Shown here one piece after another: positions 1-7,780 of a DNA stretch of 64,000 nt. A program made the translations under genes and the position numbers. The notes beneath the pieces are model-generated. The model had not been told where the DNA came from. It was given only the letters and a program-made list of their open reading frames with translations, and made no database searches. Source of the DNA: Erythrobacter sp. JK5. Lineage in GTDB: Bacteria > Pseudomonadota > Alphaproteobacteria > Sphingomonadales > Sphingomonadaceae. How positions within the stretch are numbered: the first letter of the stretch is position 1; every line of letters begins with the position of its first letter. The DNA lies in assembly GCF_018205975.1 (NCBI RefSeq), contig NZ_CP073577.1, positions 248,001 through 312,000 on the forward strand, in the 5' to 3' direction.

Positions 1-146
1 TCGTGCCCGAAGAGGACCGCGTGATGCTGTGCGGCAGCATGGCGATGATCAAGGACCACGCCGCCGACCTCGAAGCGCGCGGTTTCGAAGAGGGCGCCAA
101 CAACAAGCCGGGCCAGTTCGTGATCGAGCGGGCGTTTGTGGGGTGA
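1..146 (+). CDS. fpr: Ferredoxin--NADP reductase, C-terminal fragment
   Basis: Only the last 47 residues are in the window; the gene enters from the left edge in the frame beginning at base 3 and stops at TGA 144-146. The visible end reads VMLCGSMAMIKD, then EEGANNKPG and a terminal VIERAFVG. This matches the NADP-binding CGS motif and the C-terminal tail of the Fpr family, a flavoenzyme that transfers electrons between NADPH and ferredoxin or flavodoxin in the cytoplasm. The call rests on this tail alone, since the FAD domain lies outside the window. The next gene downstream is convergent, 65 bases away. Confidence 0.85.
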   Translation, partial: VPEEDRVMLCGSMAMIKDHAADLEARGFEEGANNKPGQFVIERAFVG

Positions 147-211
147 AGAAGTCGGGATAAGGTCGCTATTCGGCACTTGAGATCCGAACGCAAATGGCTG
201 CGGATTGCCGC

Positions 212-601
212 TTAGCCGACCCGGAATTCGGCTTCTGAATTGAACTGCTTCGCCGGGACTTCCAATACCGCTGAAACCGTTGAAACCACGAGACTCGCAA
301 ACTCACTGAGTTCGTGTTCGTAGTTCCGCCCCCTTAGCCGATCCATGAAGCTGCGGTTGCTGCTGATGAGTAATAGCCAAGTGTCCGATCTCTGCATCAT
401 GCAGGTCAACCTCGCTGAACCAACCTGAAAGTCTGCATACCAGCCATATGAGTCCCACTCCATTGGTGGCTCGATAAGATCGACACCTCTCTCCTTCAGA
501 GATCCGACGATCCGAGCAAAGACCGGTTTGACTGCCGATTGCTCCATATCTGGATCAATTGGTTCCGATAAGGTCTCGAATGTTACGAACCGACTATGCA
601 T
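212..601 (-). CDS. Hypothetical protein, AT-richer than its neighbours
   Basis: A 129-residue soluble protein with no signal peptide, membrane segment or motif I recognise. It contains a Trp/Tyr-rich stretch (MEWDSYGWYADF) near residues 48-60 and ends with a hydrophobic Val/Ser segment. Its base composition is visibly lower in GC than the flanking genes and its codon choice is less biased, so it may have been acquired, or it may be a chance open frame in a poorly conserved gap. It sits between the convergent fpr tail and the divergent acyl-CoA dehydrogenase. No function is assigned. Confidence 0.5.
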   Translation of the reverse strand: MHSRFVTFETLSEPIDPDMEQSAVKPVFARIVGSLKERGVDLIEPPMEWDSYGWYADFQVGSARLTCMMQRSDTWLLLISSNRSFMDRLRGRNYEHELSEFASLVVSTVSAVLEVPAKQFNSEAEFRVG

Positions 602-777
602 TCGAATGGATTAGAGCCCAAACAGTTAAGAGACTGTCTCACTTTGCTTGCCTAGAAGATCCCGTCATTCAATCGAGCTCCTACCCTCTACCTTGCACCT
701 TTCGCGCTTGACCGCGCCGCGCATGCGCGCTTGAACCCGTTCCAGAACGAAACCCAATTCCGGACAAGGGATCCTCC

Positions 778-1920
778 ATGCTGAACACCGCTCACCGCAC
801 CGCCTACAACGAAGACCACGAGGCGTTTCGCGACACCGTCCGCAAGGTGCTCGCCGAGCATATGGAGCCCTATCTCGACCAGCACGAGGAAGAGGGCATC
901 GTCCCCAAGAAGGCGTGGAAGGCGCTGGGCGAGGCTGGGATGCTGTGCCCCACCGTCAAGGAAGAGAATGGCGGGCTGGGGCTCGATTTCGGCTTCAATT
1001 GCGTGATCGCCGAAGAGCTCGCCTATCTCGGCACCAGCGCCGGGTTCACGCTCCAGAACGACATCACGGTCAATTACTTCGAGCGGCTCGGCAGCCCCGA
1101 GCAGAAGGAAAAGTACCTGCCCGGCATGATTTCGGGCGACATCATCACCGCGATCGCCATGACCGAACCGGGCGCGGGCAGCGACCTCCAGGGCGTGCGC
1201 ACCACCGCGATTCCGGACGGCAATCACCTCGTCATCAACGGTTCCAAGACCTACATCACCAACGGCCAGAATGCTGATGTGGTGATCGTGGTCGCCAAGA
1301 CCGATCCCTCGCAGGGCGCCAAGGGCACCAGCCTGGTGCTGGTCGATGCCGGAACGCCGGGGTTCGAGAAGGGCCGCAACCTCGACAAGATCGGCCAGCA
1401 TTCGGCCGACACGTCCGAGCTGTTCTTCCAGGATTGCCGCGTTCCCAAGACCAACATCCTCGGCGGCGAGGGGAGCGGCTTCGTCCACCTGATGGAGGAA
1501 TTGCCGCAGGAACGGCTCAGCATTGCCGTGACCGCGCAGGGCGGGGCGCAGCGCGCCTTCGACGAAGCGGTCAAGTTCACCAAGGACCGCAAGGCGTTCG
1601 GGCGGACCGTGTTCGAATTCCAGAACACCAAGTTCACGCTCGCCGATTTGCAGGCCAAGCTGCAGGTCGGCTGGGCGCATCTCGACTGGGCGATTTCGCG
1701 CCACCTGCGCGGCGAACTGACGACCGGCGAAGCCTCCTCGGCCAAGCTGTGGCACACCGAGATGCAGTGGGAGATGGTCGACGCCTGCCTGCAACTGCAT
1801 GGCGGCGCGGGCTACATGAACGAATACGCCATCGCCCGGCTGTGGCGCGACGCGCGGGTGCAACGCATCTATGGCGGCACCAGCGAGATCATGAAGGAAG
1901 TGATCAGCCGCGAGATTTGA
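778..1920 (+). CDS. Acyl-CoA dehydrogenase (long-chain type)
   Basis: A 380-residue flavoprotein of normal family length that would oxidise acyl-CoA to the trans-2-enoyl-CoA in beta-oxidation or a related acid-degradation route. The MTEPGAGSDLQG motif for FAD/substrate binding lies near residues 122-133, and the C-terminal RIYGGTSEIMKE is the usual FAD-contact signature. The Glu used as base in the medium-chain enzymes (YEGT) is Gly here (YGGT). Instead ELPQERL near residues 240-250 carries the Glu that acts as base in long-chain and isovaleryl-type enzymes. The start is supported by AAGGGA six bases upstream. An SDR gene follows after a repeat-containing gap. The exact substrate cannot be told. 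Confidence 0.9.
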   Translation: MLNTAHRTAYNEDHEAFRDTVRKVLAEHMEPYLDQHEEEGIVPKKAWKALGEAGMLCPTVKEENGGLGLDFGFNCVIAEELAYLGTSAGFTLQNDITVNYFERLGSPEQKEKYLPGMISGDIITAIAMTEPGAGSDLQGVRTTAIPDGNHLVINGSKTYITNGQNADVVIVVAKTDPSQGAKGTSLVLVDAGTPGFEKGRNLDKIGQHSADTSELFFQDCRVPKTNILGGEGSGFVHLMEELPQERLSIAVTAQGGAQRAFDEAVKFTKDRKAFGRTVFEFQNTKFTLADLQAKLQVGWAHLDWAISRHLRGELTTGEASSAKLWHTEMQWEMVDACLQLHGGAGYMNEYAIARLWRDARVQRIYGGTSEIMKEVISREI

Positions 1921-1925
1921 TCAAT

Positions 1926-2048
1926 GCCTCCCCTCCCTTGGGGAGGGGATCGAGGGGGTGGTTGCGAGCCGCAAAGCTCGTACTTGCCACGGCACCACCC
2001 CCAACCCCCTCCTCTGGAGAGGAGGGGGCTAAGGCACCCAACGGAGGG
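1926..2048. repeat. Paired GC-rich palindromic repeat
   Basis: Two strong hairpins frame this gap. One is CCCCTCCC/GGGGAGGGG at 1930-1948. The other has an 11-bp stem at 2005-2015 and 2018-2028. Between them, AGGGGGTGGT (about 1952-1961) faces ACCACCCCC (about 1995-2003) as a further inverted pair, so the whole unit can fold on itself. The half around 1993-2028 recurs in inverted orientation at 44582-44613 behind infB, which marks it as a dispersed repeat rather than a gene-specific terminator. No T-run follows either stem. Confidence 0.6.
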
Positions 2049-2058
2049 GGAATAAGCC

Positions 2059-2799
2059 ATGACCGACCCGCTCGATTTTTCGAACAAGCGCGTGCTCGTG
2101 ATCGGCGGGTCGAGCGGGATCGGCAACGGTATCGCGCAGGGCTTTCGCGCGCGCGGGGCCGAGGTGATCGTCACCGGGACCCGGCCCGATGCGGGCGATT
2201 ATCTCGAAGCCGAGGACAGCGATTTTCGCGGGCTCGAATACCGGCAACTCGATGTGATCGATCGCGATGCGGCGGACGCGGTGGCCGCCGAAATCGGCGC
2301 GGTCGATGTGCTTGTCCAGTGCCAGGGCATCGTGCGCTATGGCCGCGAGGAATTCGCGCGCAAGGGGTGGGACGATGTGATCGACGTCAACCTCAATTCG
2401 GTGATGGATGTCGCGCGCGCGTTTCATGCGGGGCTGGCCGATACTGGCGGATCGATGACCGTCGTGTCGTCGGTCGCGGCGTTCAAGGCCGCGATCGGCA
2501 ACCCGGCCTATGCCGCTTCGAAAGCGGGCGCGGCGAGCCTCGTCAAATCGCTCGGCGAGGCTTGGGCGCGCGACGGGGTGCGCGTCAACGGCATCGCGCC
2601 GGGGCTGGTCCCGACCAAGCTGACTACCGTCACCACTGAACATCCCGAACGCCGCGAAGGCGCGCTCGCTTCAATCCCCCTGCGCCGCATGGGCACGCCG
2701 GAGGACATGGCCGGGGCGGCCCTGTTCCTCGCTTCGCCGCTGGCCAGCTACATGACCGGGCAGACGCTGGTGGTTGATGGCGGGCTGACGCTGAGTTGA
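2059..2799 (+). CDS. SDR family oxidoreductase
   Basis: A 246-residue classical short-chain dehydrogenase/reductase. The Rossmann cofactor loop GGSSGIGNG lies near residues 16-24. The catalytic Ser is in VVSSVAAF and the Tyr/Lys pair in YAASKAG near residue 152, so the triad is complete. The C-terminal MTGQTLVVDGG is the usual family ending. GGAGGGGG sits at the right distance before the ATG. It follows the acyl-CoA dehydrogenase on the same strand and may act on the same acyl or alcohol substrates, but the repeat between them may break the transcript. The substrate is unknown. Confidence 0.88.
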   Translation: MTDPLDFSNKRVLVIGGSSGIGNGIAQGFRARGAEVIVTGTRPDAGDYLEAEDSDFRGLEYRQLDVIDRDAADAVAAEIGAVDVLVQCQGIVRYGREEFARKGWDDVIDVNLNSVMDVARAFHAGLADTGGSMTVVSSVAAFKAAIGNPAYAASKAGAASLVKSLGEAWARDGVRVNGIAPGLVPTKLTTVTTEHPERREGALASIPLRRMGTPEDMAGAALFLASPLASYMTGQTLVVDGGLTLS

Positions 2800-2822
2800 G
2801 TGCCTGCTTCTATTCTCTTTCT

Positions 2823-2909
2823 CGTCATTGCGAGGCGACGCAGTCGCCGTGGCAATCCAGAGCCGCATCGCGCGACGCTCTGGATTGCGTCGCTACGCTC
2901 GCAATGACG
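2823..2909. repeat. 87-bp imperfect palindromic intergenic repeat
   Basis: The element opens with CGTCATTGCG (2823-2832) and closes with its exact reverse complement CGCAATGACG (2900-2909). A second inverted pair, GCAATCCAGAG (about 2852-2862) and CTCTGGATTGC (about 2878-2888), lies inside. The outer sequence is of the kind found dispersed between genes in many alphaproteobacteria as a small palindromic mobile or REP-like element. It has no coding capacity. It fills the first part of the 334-base gap between the SDR and aldo/keto reductase genes; the rest holds the operator-like repeats listed separately and nothing else I recognise. Confidence 0.65.
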
Positions 2910-3001
2910 GAAGGTCGCGCATGGTGCTTTCCTACACAAGGCAAATCGGCCATTCTCGATCAATGCAAGACGACACCGGAAACCCGTTTCGAGATGGAAA
3001 A

Positions 3002-3093
3002 GTGTCAACTTCGCTCTCGGCCCATTTTCTCTTGCGATTTCAAGGAATTGAGCCCCAATTTATAGCCTGACACAGTGTCAAGTGTGTCAACTT
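3002..3093 (+). promoter_or_regulatory. Operator-like GTGTCAA repeats and palindrome
   Basis: GTGTCAACTT occurs at 3002-3011 and again at 3084-3093, exactly 82 bases apart. A 13-bp perfect palindrome, TGACAC-A-GTGTCA, lies at 3068-3080, directly before the second copy. The arrangement, 40 bases before the aldo/keto reductase start, suggests a binding site for a dimeric repressor such as a TetR- or MarR-type protein. No regulator gene of that type lies in the window. Confidence 0.4.
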
Positions 3094-3133
3094 TGTAGGA
3101 AATAATCCGCCACCCAAGGCGCAGGAGCAGGAC

Positions 3134-4159
3134 ATGAAATTCACCCGCCTCGGCAACTCCGGCCTGATGGTCTCGCGGCTGTGCCTTGGCTGCATGTCCT
3201 ATGGCGACACGACCAAGGGCTGGCACGGCGACTGGCTGCTCGGCGAAGACGAAAGCCGCCCGTTCTTCCGCGCCGCGCTGGAGGCCGGGATCAACTTCTT
3301 CGACACCGCGAATGTCTATTCGGGCGGCACGTCGGAAGAGATCACCGGCAAGCTGCTGAACGAGATGGCGCAGCGCGACGAGATCGTTGTCGCGACCAAG
3401 GCATATTTCCCGTGGCGGCAGGCCCCGAACGCGGGCGGTAATTCGCGCAAGAGCCTGATGCAGGCAGTCGACGATAGTCTTACGCGGCTCGGCATGGATT
3501 ATATCGACCTGTTCCAGATCCACCGCTGGGACGATGCCACTCCGATCGAGGAAACGATGGAGGCGCTGCACGACATCGTGAAGGCGGGCAAGGCGCGCTA
3601 TATCGGCGCGTCCTCGATGTATGCGTGGCAGTTCGCGAAGGCGCAGGAGACCGCGCGGGCGAATGGCTGGACGCCGTTCATTGCGATGCAGAACCAGCTC
3701 AACCTGCTCTACCGCGAGGAAGAGCGCGAGATGCTGCCTTTGTGTGAGGATGAGGGCGTCGGGGTGATCCCGTGGAGCCCGCTCGCGCGCGGGCGGCTGG
3801 CGCGGCAGCTGGGCGAGGAGACGGTGCGCAGCGCAACCGATGGCGTCGGCAAGATGCTCTACAGTGACGAGGACGAGGCCGATCGCGCGATCATCAATGC
3901 GCTGGCCGGGATGGCCGAAGCGCGCGGCGTCGCGATGGCCAGCCTTGCGCTCGCGTGGCACTTCACCCGGCCCGCGATGACCGCCCCGATCATCGGCGCG
4001 ACCAGGCCGCATCACATCGATGCGGCGGTGGCGGCGGTGGAGCTCGAACTGAGCGACGAGGAAGTGTCCGCGCTCGAAGCCCCCTATCGCCCCAAATGGC
4101 CGACGGGCATGGGCATGCCGATGGGCGCGATGGATAAGGTGACCGTAAAAGACGTCTAA
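3134..4159 (+). CDS. Aldo/keto reductase
   Basis: A 341-residue NADPH-dependent aldo/keto reductase with a TIM-barrel fold. The catalytic tetrad can be placed: Asp and Tyr in FFDTANVYSGG near residues 55-63, Lys in VVATKAYF near residue 87, and His in FQIHRWDD near residue 125. The C-terminal cofactor segment PIIGATRPHHID is also present. It would reduce aldehydes or ketones in the cytoplasm. AGGAGCAGG precedes the ATG. The gene stands alone between an operator-like region and a response-regulator gene. The physiological substrate cannot be inferred. Confidence 0.9.
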   Translation: MKFTRLGNSGLMVSRLCLGCMSYGDTTKGWHGDWLLGEDESRPFFRAALEAGINFFDTANVYSGGTSEEITGKLLNEMAQRDEIVVATKAYFPWRQAPNAGGNSRKSLMQAVDDSLTRLGMDYIDLFQIHRWDDATPIEETMEALHDIVKAGKARYIGASSMYAWQFAKAQETARANGWTPFIAMQNQLNLLYREEEREMLPLCEDEGVGVIPWSPLARGRLARQLGEETVRSATDGVGKMLYSDEDEADRAIINALAGMAEARGVAMASLALAWHFTRPAMTAPIIGATRPHHIDAAVAAVELELSDEEVSALEAPYRPKWPTGMGMPMGAMDKVTVKDV

Positions 4160-4179
4160 TGTGACAAGGCGATAAAATT

Positions 4180-4207
4180 GGTCAGAAATGAGTCACGAAC
4201 GGGTCAT
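4180..4207 (+). promoter_or_regulatory. Three GTCA direct repeats at 11-bp period
   Basis: GTCA occurs at 4181-4184, 4192-4195 and 4203-4206, an exact 11-base period placing the copies on one face of the helix. PhoB/OmpR-type winged-helix regulators bind direct repeats with this spacing, and the gene starting 42 bases downstream encodes one. Autoregulation, or control by a PhoB-like protein, is a reasonable inference but not shown. Confidence 0.45.
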
Positions 4208-4248
4208 ACATCTGCGCCAATCCGGCTCCGCAACCGAGCGGGGCGCTC

Positions 4249-4923
4249 ATGGACGTCATCAACATCTTCCTGACCGACGAACTGGGCGAGACGCTGGACG
4301 ATTTCGTTCACGATGAGCGCCGTTTCACTTTCGACCGGCTTGGCGCGGATGGCCCTAAGCGGCTCCTCGAAGGGCCGATGTGGGCGTTCGTCGACTGGGT
4401 GATGGACGATCTTGCGGGCCTCGAAATGTGCCGCCGCCTGCGCGCCGATCCGCGCACGCTAGAGGCACACATCACGATGGTGCTGGAGGAAGACGACCCG
4501 GAAAACCGCCGGCGAGCGCTCAAGGCCGGGGCCGACGACTACGTGGTCGGGCCGCTCAACCGGACCATGGTGCTCGACCGCGTGCTGGTGCTGCAACCGC
4601 AGAACGGCGATCGCCATGCCTCGCGCAAGGTTGAGGTCGGCGATCTCTCGATCGACCTTGTCGCCTTGCAGGCGCGCTGGAGGGACGAACCGATTGACCT
4701 GCGGCCCAACGAATTCCGGCTGCTGCGGTTCTTCGCCGAAAACCCCAACCGGGTGCTGAGCAGGCGCGACCTCATCAACGGGCTGGGCAAGCGCGAACCG
4801 CCGATCGACGAGCGCACCGTCGATGTCTGGATCGGTCGCCTGCGCCGCTCGCTCAAGGCGGCGGGCGGCGGCAACCCGCTGCGCACGGTGCGCTCGATGG
4901 GTTACGTCTTCGACCTGAATTGA
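4249..4923 (+). CDS. OmpR/PhoB-type regulator with degenerate receiver
   Basis: A 224-residue protein with a receiver-like domain (about 1-115) and a C-terminal winged-helix DNA-binding domain (about 128-224; LRPNEFRLLRFF and RTVDVWIGRLRR are typical). In the receiver, the acidic pair (D10, E11) and the phospho-acceptor position (D49 in FVDWVMDD) are kept. The switch Thr/Ser is replaced by Leu (L79) and the conserved Lys by Gly (G101 in DDYVVGPL). The output may therefore be controlled without normal phosphorylation. No histidine kinase gene is adjacent. Three 11-bp-spaced GTCA repeats precede the gene. Confidence 0.8.
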   Translation: MDVINIFLTDELGETLDDFVHDERRFTFDRLGADGPKRLLEGPMWAFVDWVMDDLAGLEMCRRLRADPRTLEAHITMVLEEDDPENRRRALKAGADDYVVGPLNRTMVLDRVLVLQPQNGDRHASRKVEVGDLSIDLVALQARWRDEPIDLRPNEFRLLRFFAENPNRVLSRRDLINGLGKREPPIDERTVDVWIGRLRRSLKAAGGGNPLRTVRSMGYVFDLN

Positions 4924-4931
4924 AGTTTCGG

Positions 4932-4947
4932 CAGCCCGGATGGGCTG
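4932..4947. other. Short hairpin between convergent genes
   Basis: CAGCCC (4932-4937) and GGGCTG (4942-4947) form a six-base stem with a four-base loop in the 38-base gap between the converging regulator and TonB-receptor genes. There is no T-run on either side, so it is at best a weak terminator. Confidence 0.3.
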
Positions 4948-4961
4948 TGAAAACCAAGGAC

Positions 4962-7679
4962 TCAGAATTCAACCTTCACCCCGAGCGAGAACGACGTCCC
5001 GACCTCGTAGGTGTTGATCTCGATCCGGTTCGCGCCGAGCTGCTGGAACTCGAAATTGTCGCGCCCGAAGATGTTGCGCGCCTCGAAACTCAGTTCGACC
5101 CCTTCGCCGATCAGGTCGAGTTCGGTGCGGGCGACGATATCGACCGTGAGCCCGGGATCTTCCACCACGTCGGGCAGCGCGCCGCCGCGGGTGGTCACGC
5201 GCTCGCTGGCATAGTTGAGCAGCACCGAAAGCTGCTGGGTCTTCTCGGCGTCCTCGATCCCGATCGAGAAGTTGGCGACGTGATCGGATTGACCGACCAG
5301 CGGCCCGCCGTCGTCGAATAGCTGGTCCGCCGCCTGGTTCGGGTTGCCCGGAACCGGGGCGATATCGCCCGCGCCGACCGAGATCGACGATTGGGTGTAG
5401 GTGTAGTTGGCGATGATCAGCAGCTGCTTGGTCTCGAAGAAGGTGCCGCCGAGATTGTTGAGATCGATGCCGTAGACCAGATCGAGTTCGGCACCGTAGA
5501 GTTCCGCCGACGGTGCGTTGGCAAAGCTGGTCAGGACCTGGCCCGATGCGGAAACCAGCGTGTTCTCGATCGGGTCGTCGATCTCCTTGTAGAACCCGGC
5601 AAGGCTGATCCGGTTCGGTCCGCCAAGATAGTATTCGACGCGCGCTTCGACGTTGATGAGCTCGCTGTCGTTGAGGAAAGGGTTGCCGCGGAACCGGCGG
5701 TTCGATTCCGGATCGAAATAGGTCTGTTCGACCAGTTCGCGGAATTGCGGCCGGGCGATGGTCTGCGAAGCCGACAGGCGCAGTTGCAGATCGTCGATCG
5801 GTTCCCAGGTGATCGTCCCGCTTGGCAGCAGGTAATCGTTGCTGAGATCGGTCGGGGTCGCGCCTGCAATCGGCGTGTTGAAGATCGTCTGGTCGAGATC
5901 GACCGTCTGCTTTGCTTCCTCGTAGCGCAGACCCGCCTCGATCGTCAGCGTGTTCGTCGGCAGCCAGCGCAGCAGGCCGTACCCGGCATAGATTTCGAGC
6001 GCGGCATCGAACACCGGGAACGGGCTGGCTTCGGTCAGCGTGACGTTGAATCCCGCGAGGGTCGCCCCGTTGATGATATCGCCCGGACGGCGCAGACCGA
6101 GCGCCGGGACCAGGGTGTCGGGAAGCACGTCGCCGGTGATGAACGGGCGGAACTCGCGGCTCGACGAGCGGCGATCGGTGTCGGTGTACGATCCGCCAAT
6201 GGTGGCCGAGAGGGTGCCGGTGATCTCGTAGGACAGGTCGAGCCCGCCGAAGATGTTCTCTTCCGTTAGGTCGTCGAACGAAACCGTCGTGATCCCCGCG
6301 TCCGAAAGCTGGTTGAAATAGGCGACGAACCTATCGCCGAACGGATCGCCCGGAATGTTGGTGCGGGTGTAGCTGACCGTGGTGTTGAACGGCGCTTCGC
6401 GATCGGTGCGGGCATAGCCTGCGCGCAGGTCTACATCGAAGCGGTCGAAATCGAGTTCGGTGACGAGCTGCGTGTCGATCAGCTGGCGTTCGAACCATGC
6501 GGTTTGCTGGTTCTGGAAGTCGAACCCGTCGAAGCCCGGCAGGATATCGGTGCCCTGTTCGAGCCGCGCGGTCTTGAGCGTGTCGCGGATATAGAGGTTG
6601 GTCCAGCGGATTGTGTGCTCGCCAAAGTCCAGACCGATCCCGATCAGGCCGTTCACCAGCACGTTTTCGTCGGTGATGAAGGTGCTGAAGTCCTGGAACA
6701 GTTCGGACAAGTCGGAACTGCCGCCCTGGCTGATGACCGTGCGGTTGCGCAGGCTGTTCTTGAGCGATGCTGTCGCAATCACGCCCAGATAGGTATCGCT
6801 GCCCAGATCGAACGACAGACCACCGGTGATCGAACCAGAGAAGTTCGGCCGTTGGTGGTTCTCCTTTTGCAGGGTCACGAGATTGAGCGGCATCAATTGC
6901 CCCGCGATCCCCTCGGATACTTCGACAGGGACGGCACCGATCCGCTCGCCGCTGTCGAAGAACGCCTGCAGGTTCGAAGGAATGTCGCGGTTGCCGTTGT
7001 CGAACCCGAACGAATCCCAGTCCGATCCGAAATAGGTCAGGCCGTTCTCGAACGTGGTTTCGCTGTCGCCGCTGGTCGAAAAGCTGAAATTGAGGAAGTC
7101 TTCGACCGGCACCGCCTTGGTGGTGAGATTGATGACGCCGCCGCCGAACTCGCCGGGATAGTTGGCCGAATAGGTCTTCTGCACCAGCGACGATGCGATC
7201 ACGTTGGTGGGGAAGATATCGAGCGGGACGACGCGGCTCAGTGGTTCGGGACTGGGCAGTGGCAGCCCGTTGAGCAGCGCCAGCGAATAGCGATCGCCGA
7301 GGCCGCGAACGAACACGCGCCCGTCGCCGACCACCGAGAGCCCGGTCACGCGACCGAGCGCTCCGGCGATGTCGCTTTCGCCGGTCCGCGCAATGTCGGC
7401 TTCGGACAGGACGTTGAGGACCTGTGTGGAGGACCGTTCCGGATTGCGATCCCGGCGACCGGTGACGATGATCCCGCCACCCGGAACCGAGATTTCGGGC
7501 TCTTCGGCCTCTTCCTGCCGGGCATCCTGGATTTCTTCGGTCAGGTCGTCACCGGTTTCCTCGGCCTGCAGGTCTTCACTCTGCTGAGCATGAAGAACTG
7601 CCGGATAGGTAAGCGACGTGGTGAGAAGCAGCAGGCCTGCGAGCCGCGTGCCGGTCGACATAGTGCTAGACCCCCTCAT
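4962..7679 (-). CDS. TonB-dependent outer-membrane receptor
   Basis: A 905-residue outer-membrane receptor that takes up a ligand using the TonB/ExbBD energy system. It has a signal peptide (hydrophobic core near residues 13-28, likely cleavage after LHA). An acidic/Glu-rich linker and a TonB-box-like region follow, then a plug domain (ALGRVTGLSVVGDGRVFVRGLGDRYS) and a long beta-barrel ending in the C-terminal Phe expected of barrel proteins. The frame stays open far upstream, but that part reads as Arg/Cys-rich noise antisense to the lipoprotein. I take the ATG at 7679 (GGAAAG eight bases upstream); the ATG at 7661 behind GAGGGGG is equally possible. The ligand is unknown. The beta-helix lipoprotein gene lies just upstream on the same strand. 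Confidence 0.88.
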   Translation of the reverse strand: MRGSSTMSTGTRLAGLLLLTTSLTYPAVLHAQQSEDLQAEETGDDLTEEIQDARQEEAEEPEISVPGGGIIVTGRRDRNPERSSTQVLNVLSEADIARTGESDIAGALGRVTGLSVVGDGRVFVRGLGDRYSLALLNGLPLPSPEPLSRVVPLDIFPTNVIASSLVQKTYSANYPGEFGGGVINLTTKAVPVEDFLNFSFSTSGDSETTFENGLTYFGSDWDSFGFDNGNRDIPSNLQAFFDSGERIGAVPVEVSEGIAGQLMPLNLVTLQKENHQRPNFSGSITGGLSFDLGSDTYLGVIATASLKNSLRNRTVISQGGSSDLSELFQDFSTFITDENVLVNGLIGIGLDFGEHTIRWTNLYIRDTLKTARLEQGTDILPGFDGFDFQNQQTAWFERQLIDTQLVTELDFDRFDVDLRAGYARTDREAPFNTTVSYTRTNIPGDPFGDRFVAYFNQLSDAGITTVSFDDLTEENIFGGLDLSYEITGTLSATIGGSYTDTDRRSSSREFRPFITGDVLPDTLVPALGLRRPGDIINGATLAGFNVTLTEASPFPVFDAALEIYAGYGLLRWLPTNTLTIEAGLRYEEAKQTVDLDQTIFNTPIAGATPTDLSNDYLLPSGTITWEPIDDLQLRLSASQTIARPQFRELVEQTYFDPESNRRFRGNPFLNDSELINVEARVEYYLGGPNRISLAGFYKEIDDPIENTLVSASGQVLTSFANAPSAELYGAELDLVYGIDLNNLGGTFFETKQLLIIANYTYTQSSISVGAGDIAPVPGNPNQAADQLFDDGGPLVGQSDHVANFSIGIEDAEKTQQLSVLLNYASERVTTRGGALPDVVEDPGLTVDIVARTELDLIGEGVELSFEARNIFGRDNFEFQQLGANRIEINTYEVGTSFSLGVKVEF

Positions 7680-7701
7680 GAATAGGTCTTTCCGATTGAT
7701 C

Positions 7702-7717
7702 GGACCCGTCCGGGTCC
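7702..7717 (-). other. Perfect hairpin before the TonB receptor start
   Basis: GGACCCG (7702-7708) and CGGGTCC (7711-7717) form a seven-base stem with a two-base loop, 22 bases upstream of the receptor start codon. It could be a processing or attenuation element in the leader. No regulatory RNA class is recognised. Confidence 0.3.
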
Positions 7718-7731
7718 TTGGGAACGAACAA

Positions 7732-7761
7732 GGGAGGCGCGCGCAAATTGCGGCGCCTCCC
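7732..7761 (-). terminator. Hairpin between lipoprotein and TonB receptor genes
   Basis: GGGAGGCGC (7732-7740) pairs perfectly with GCGCCTCCC (7753-7761). The intervening bases also pair (CGCAA/TTGCG), giving one long hairpin that starts 19 bases after the lipoprotein stop. On the minus strand it is followed by TTGTTCG, only weakly U-rich. It probably reduces read-through from the lipoprotein gene into the receptor gene or stabilises the upstream message. Confidence 0.45.
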
Positions 7762-7780
7762 TCCGTTTCGAAAGGCGCGA

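Noticed and set aside
688..1863. A 391-codon minus-strand frame opposite the acyl-CoA dehydrogenase
   Set aside because: Its sequence is His/Arg/Leu-rich noise typical of the antisense of high-GC genes, and the plus strand encodes a clear enzyme.
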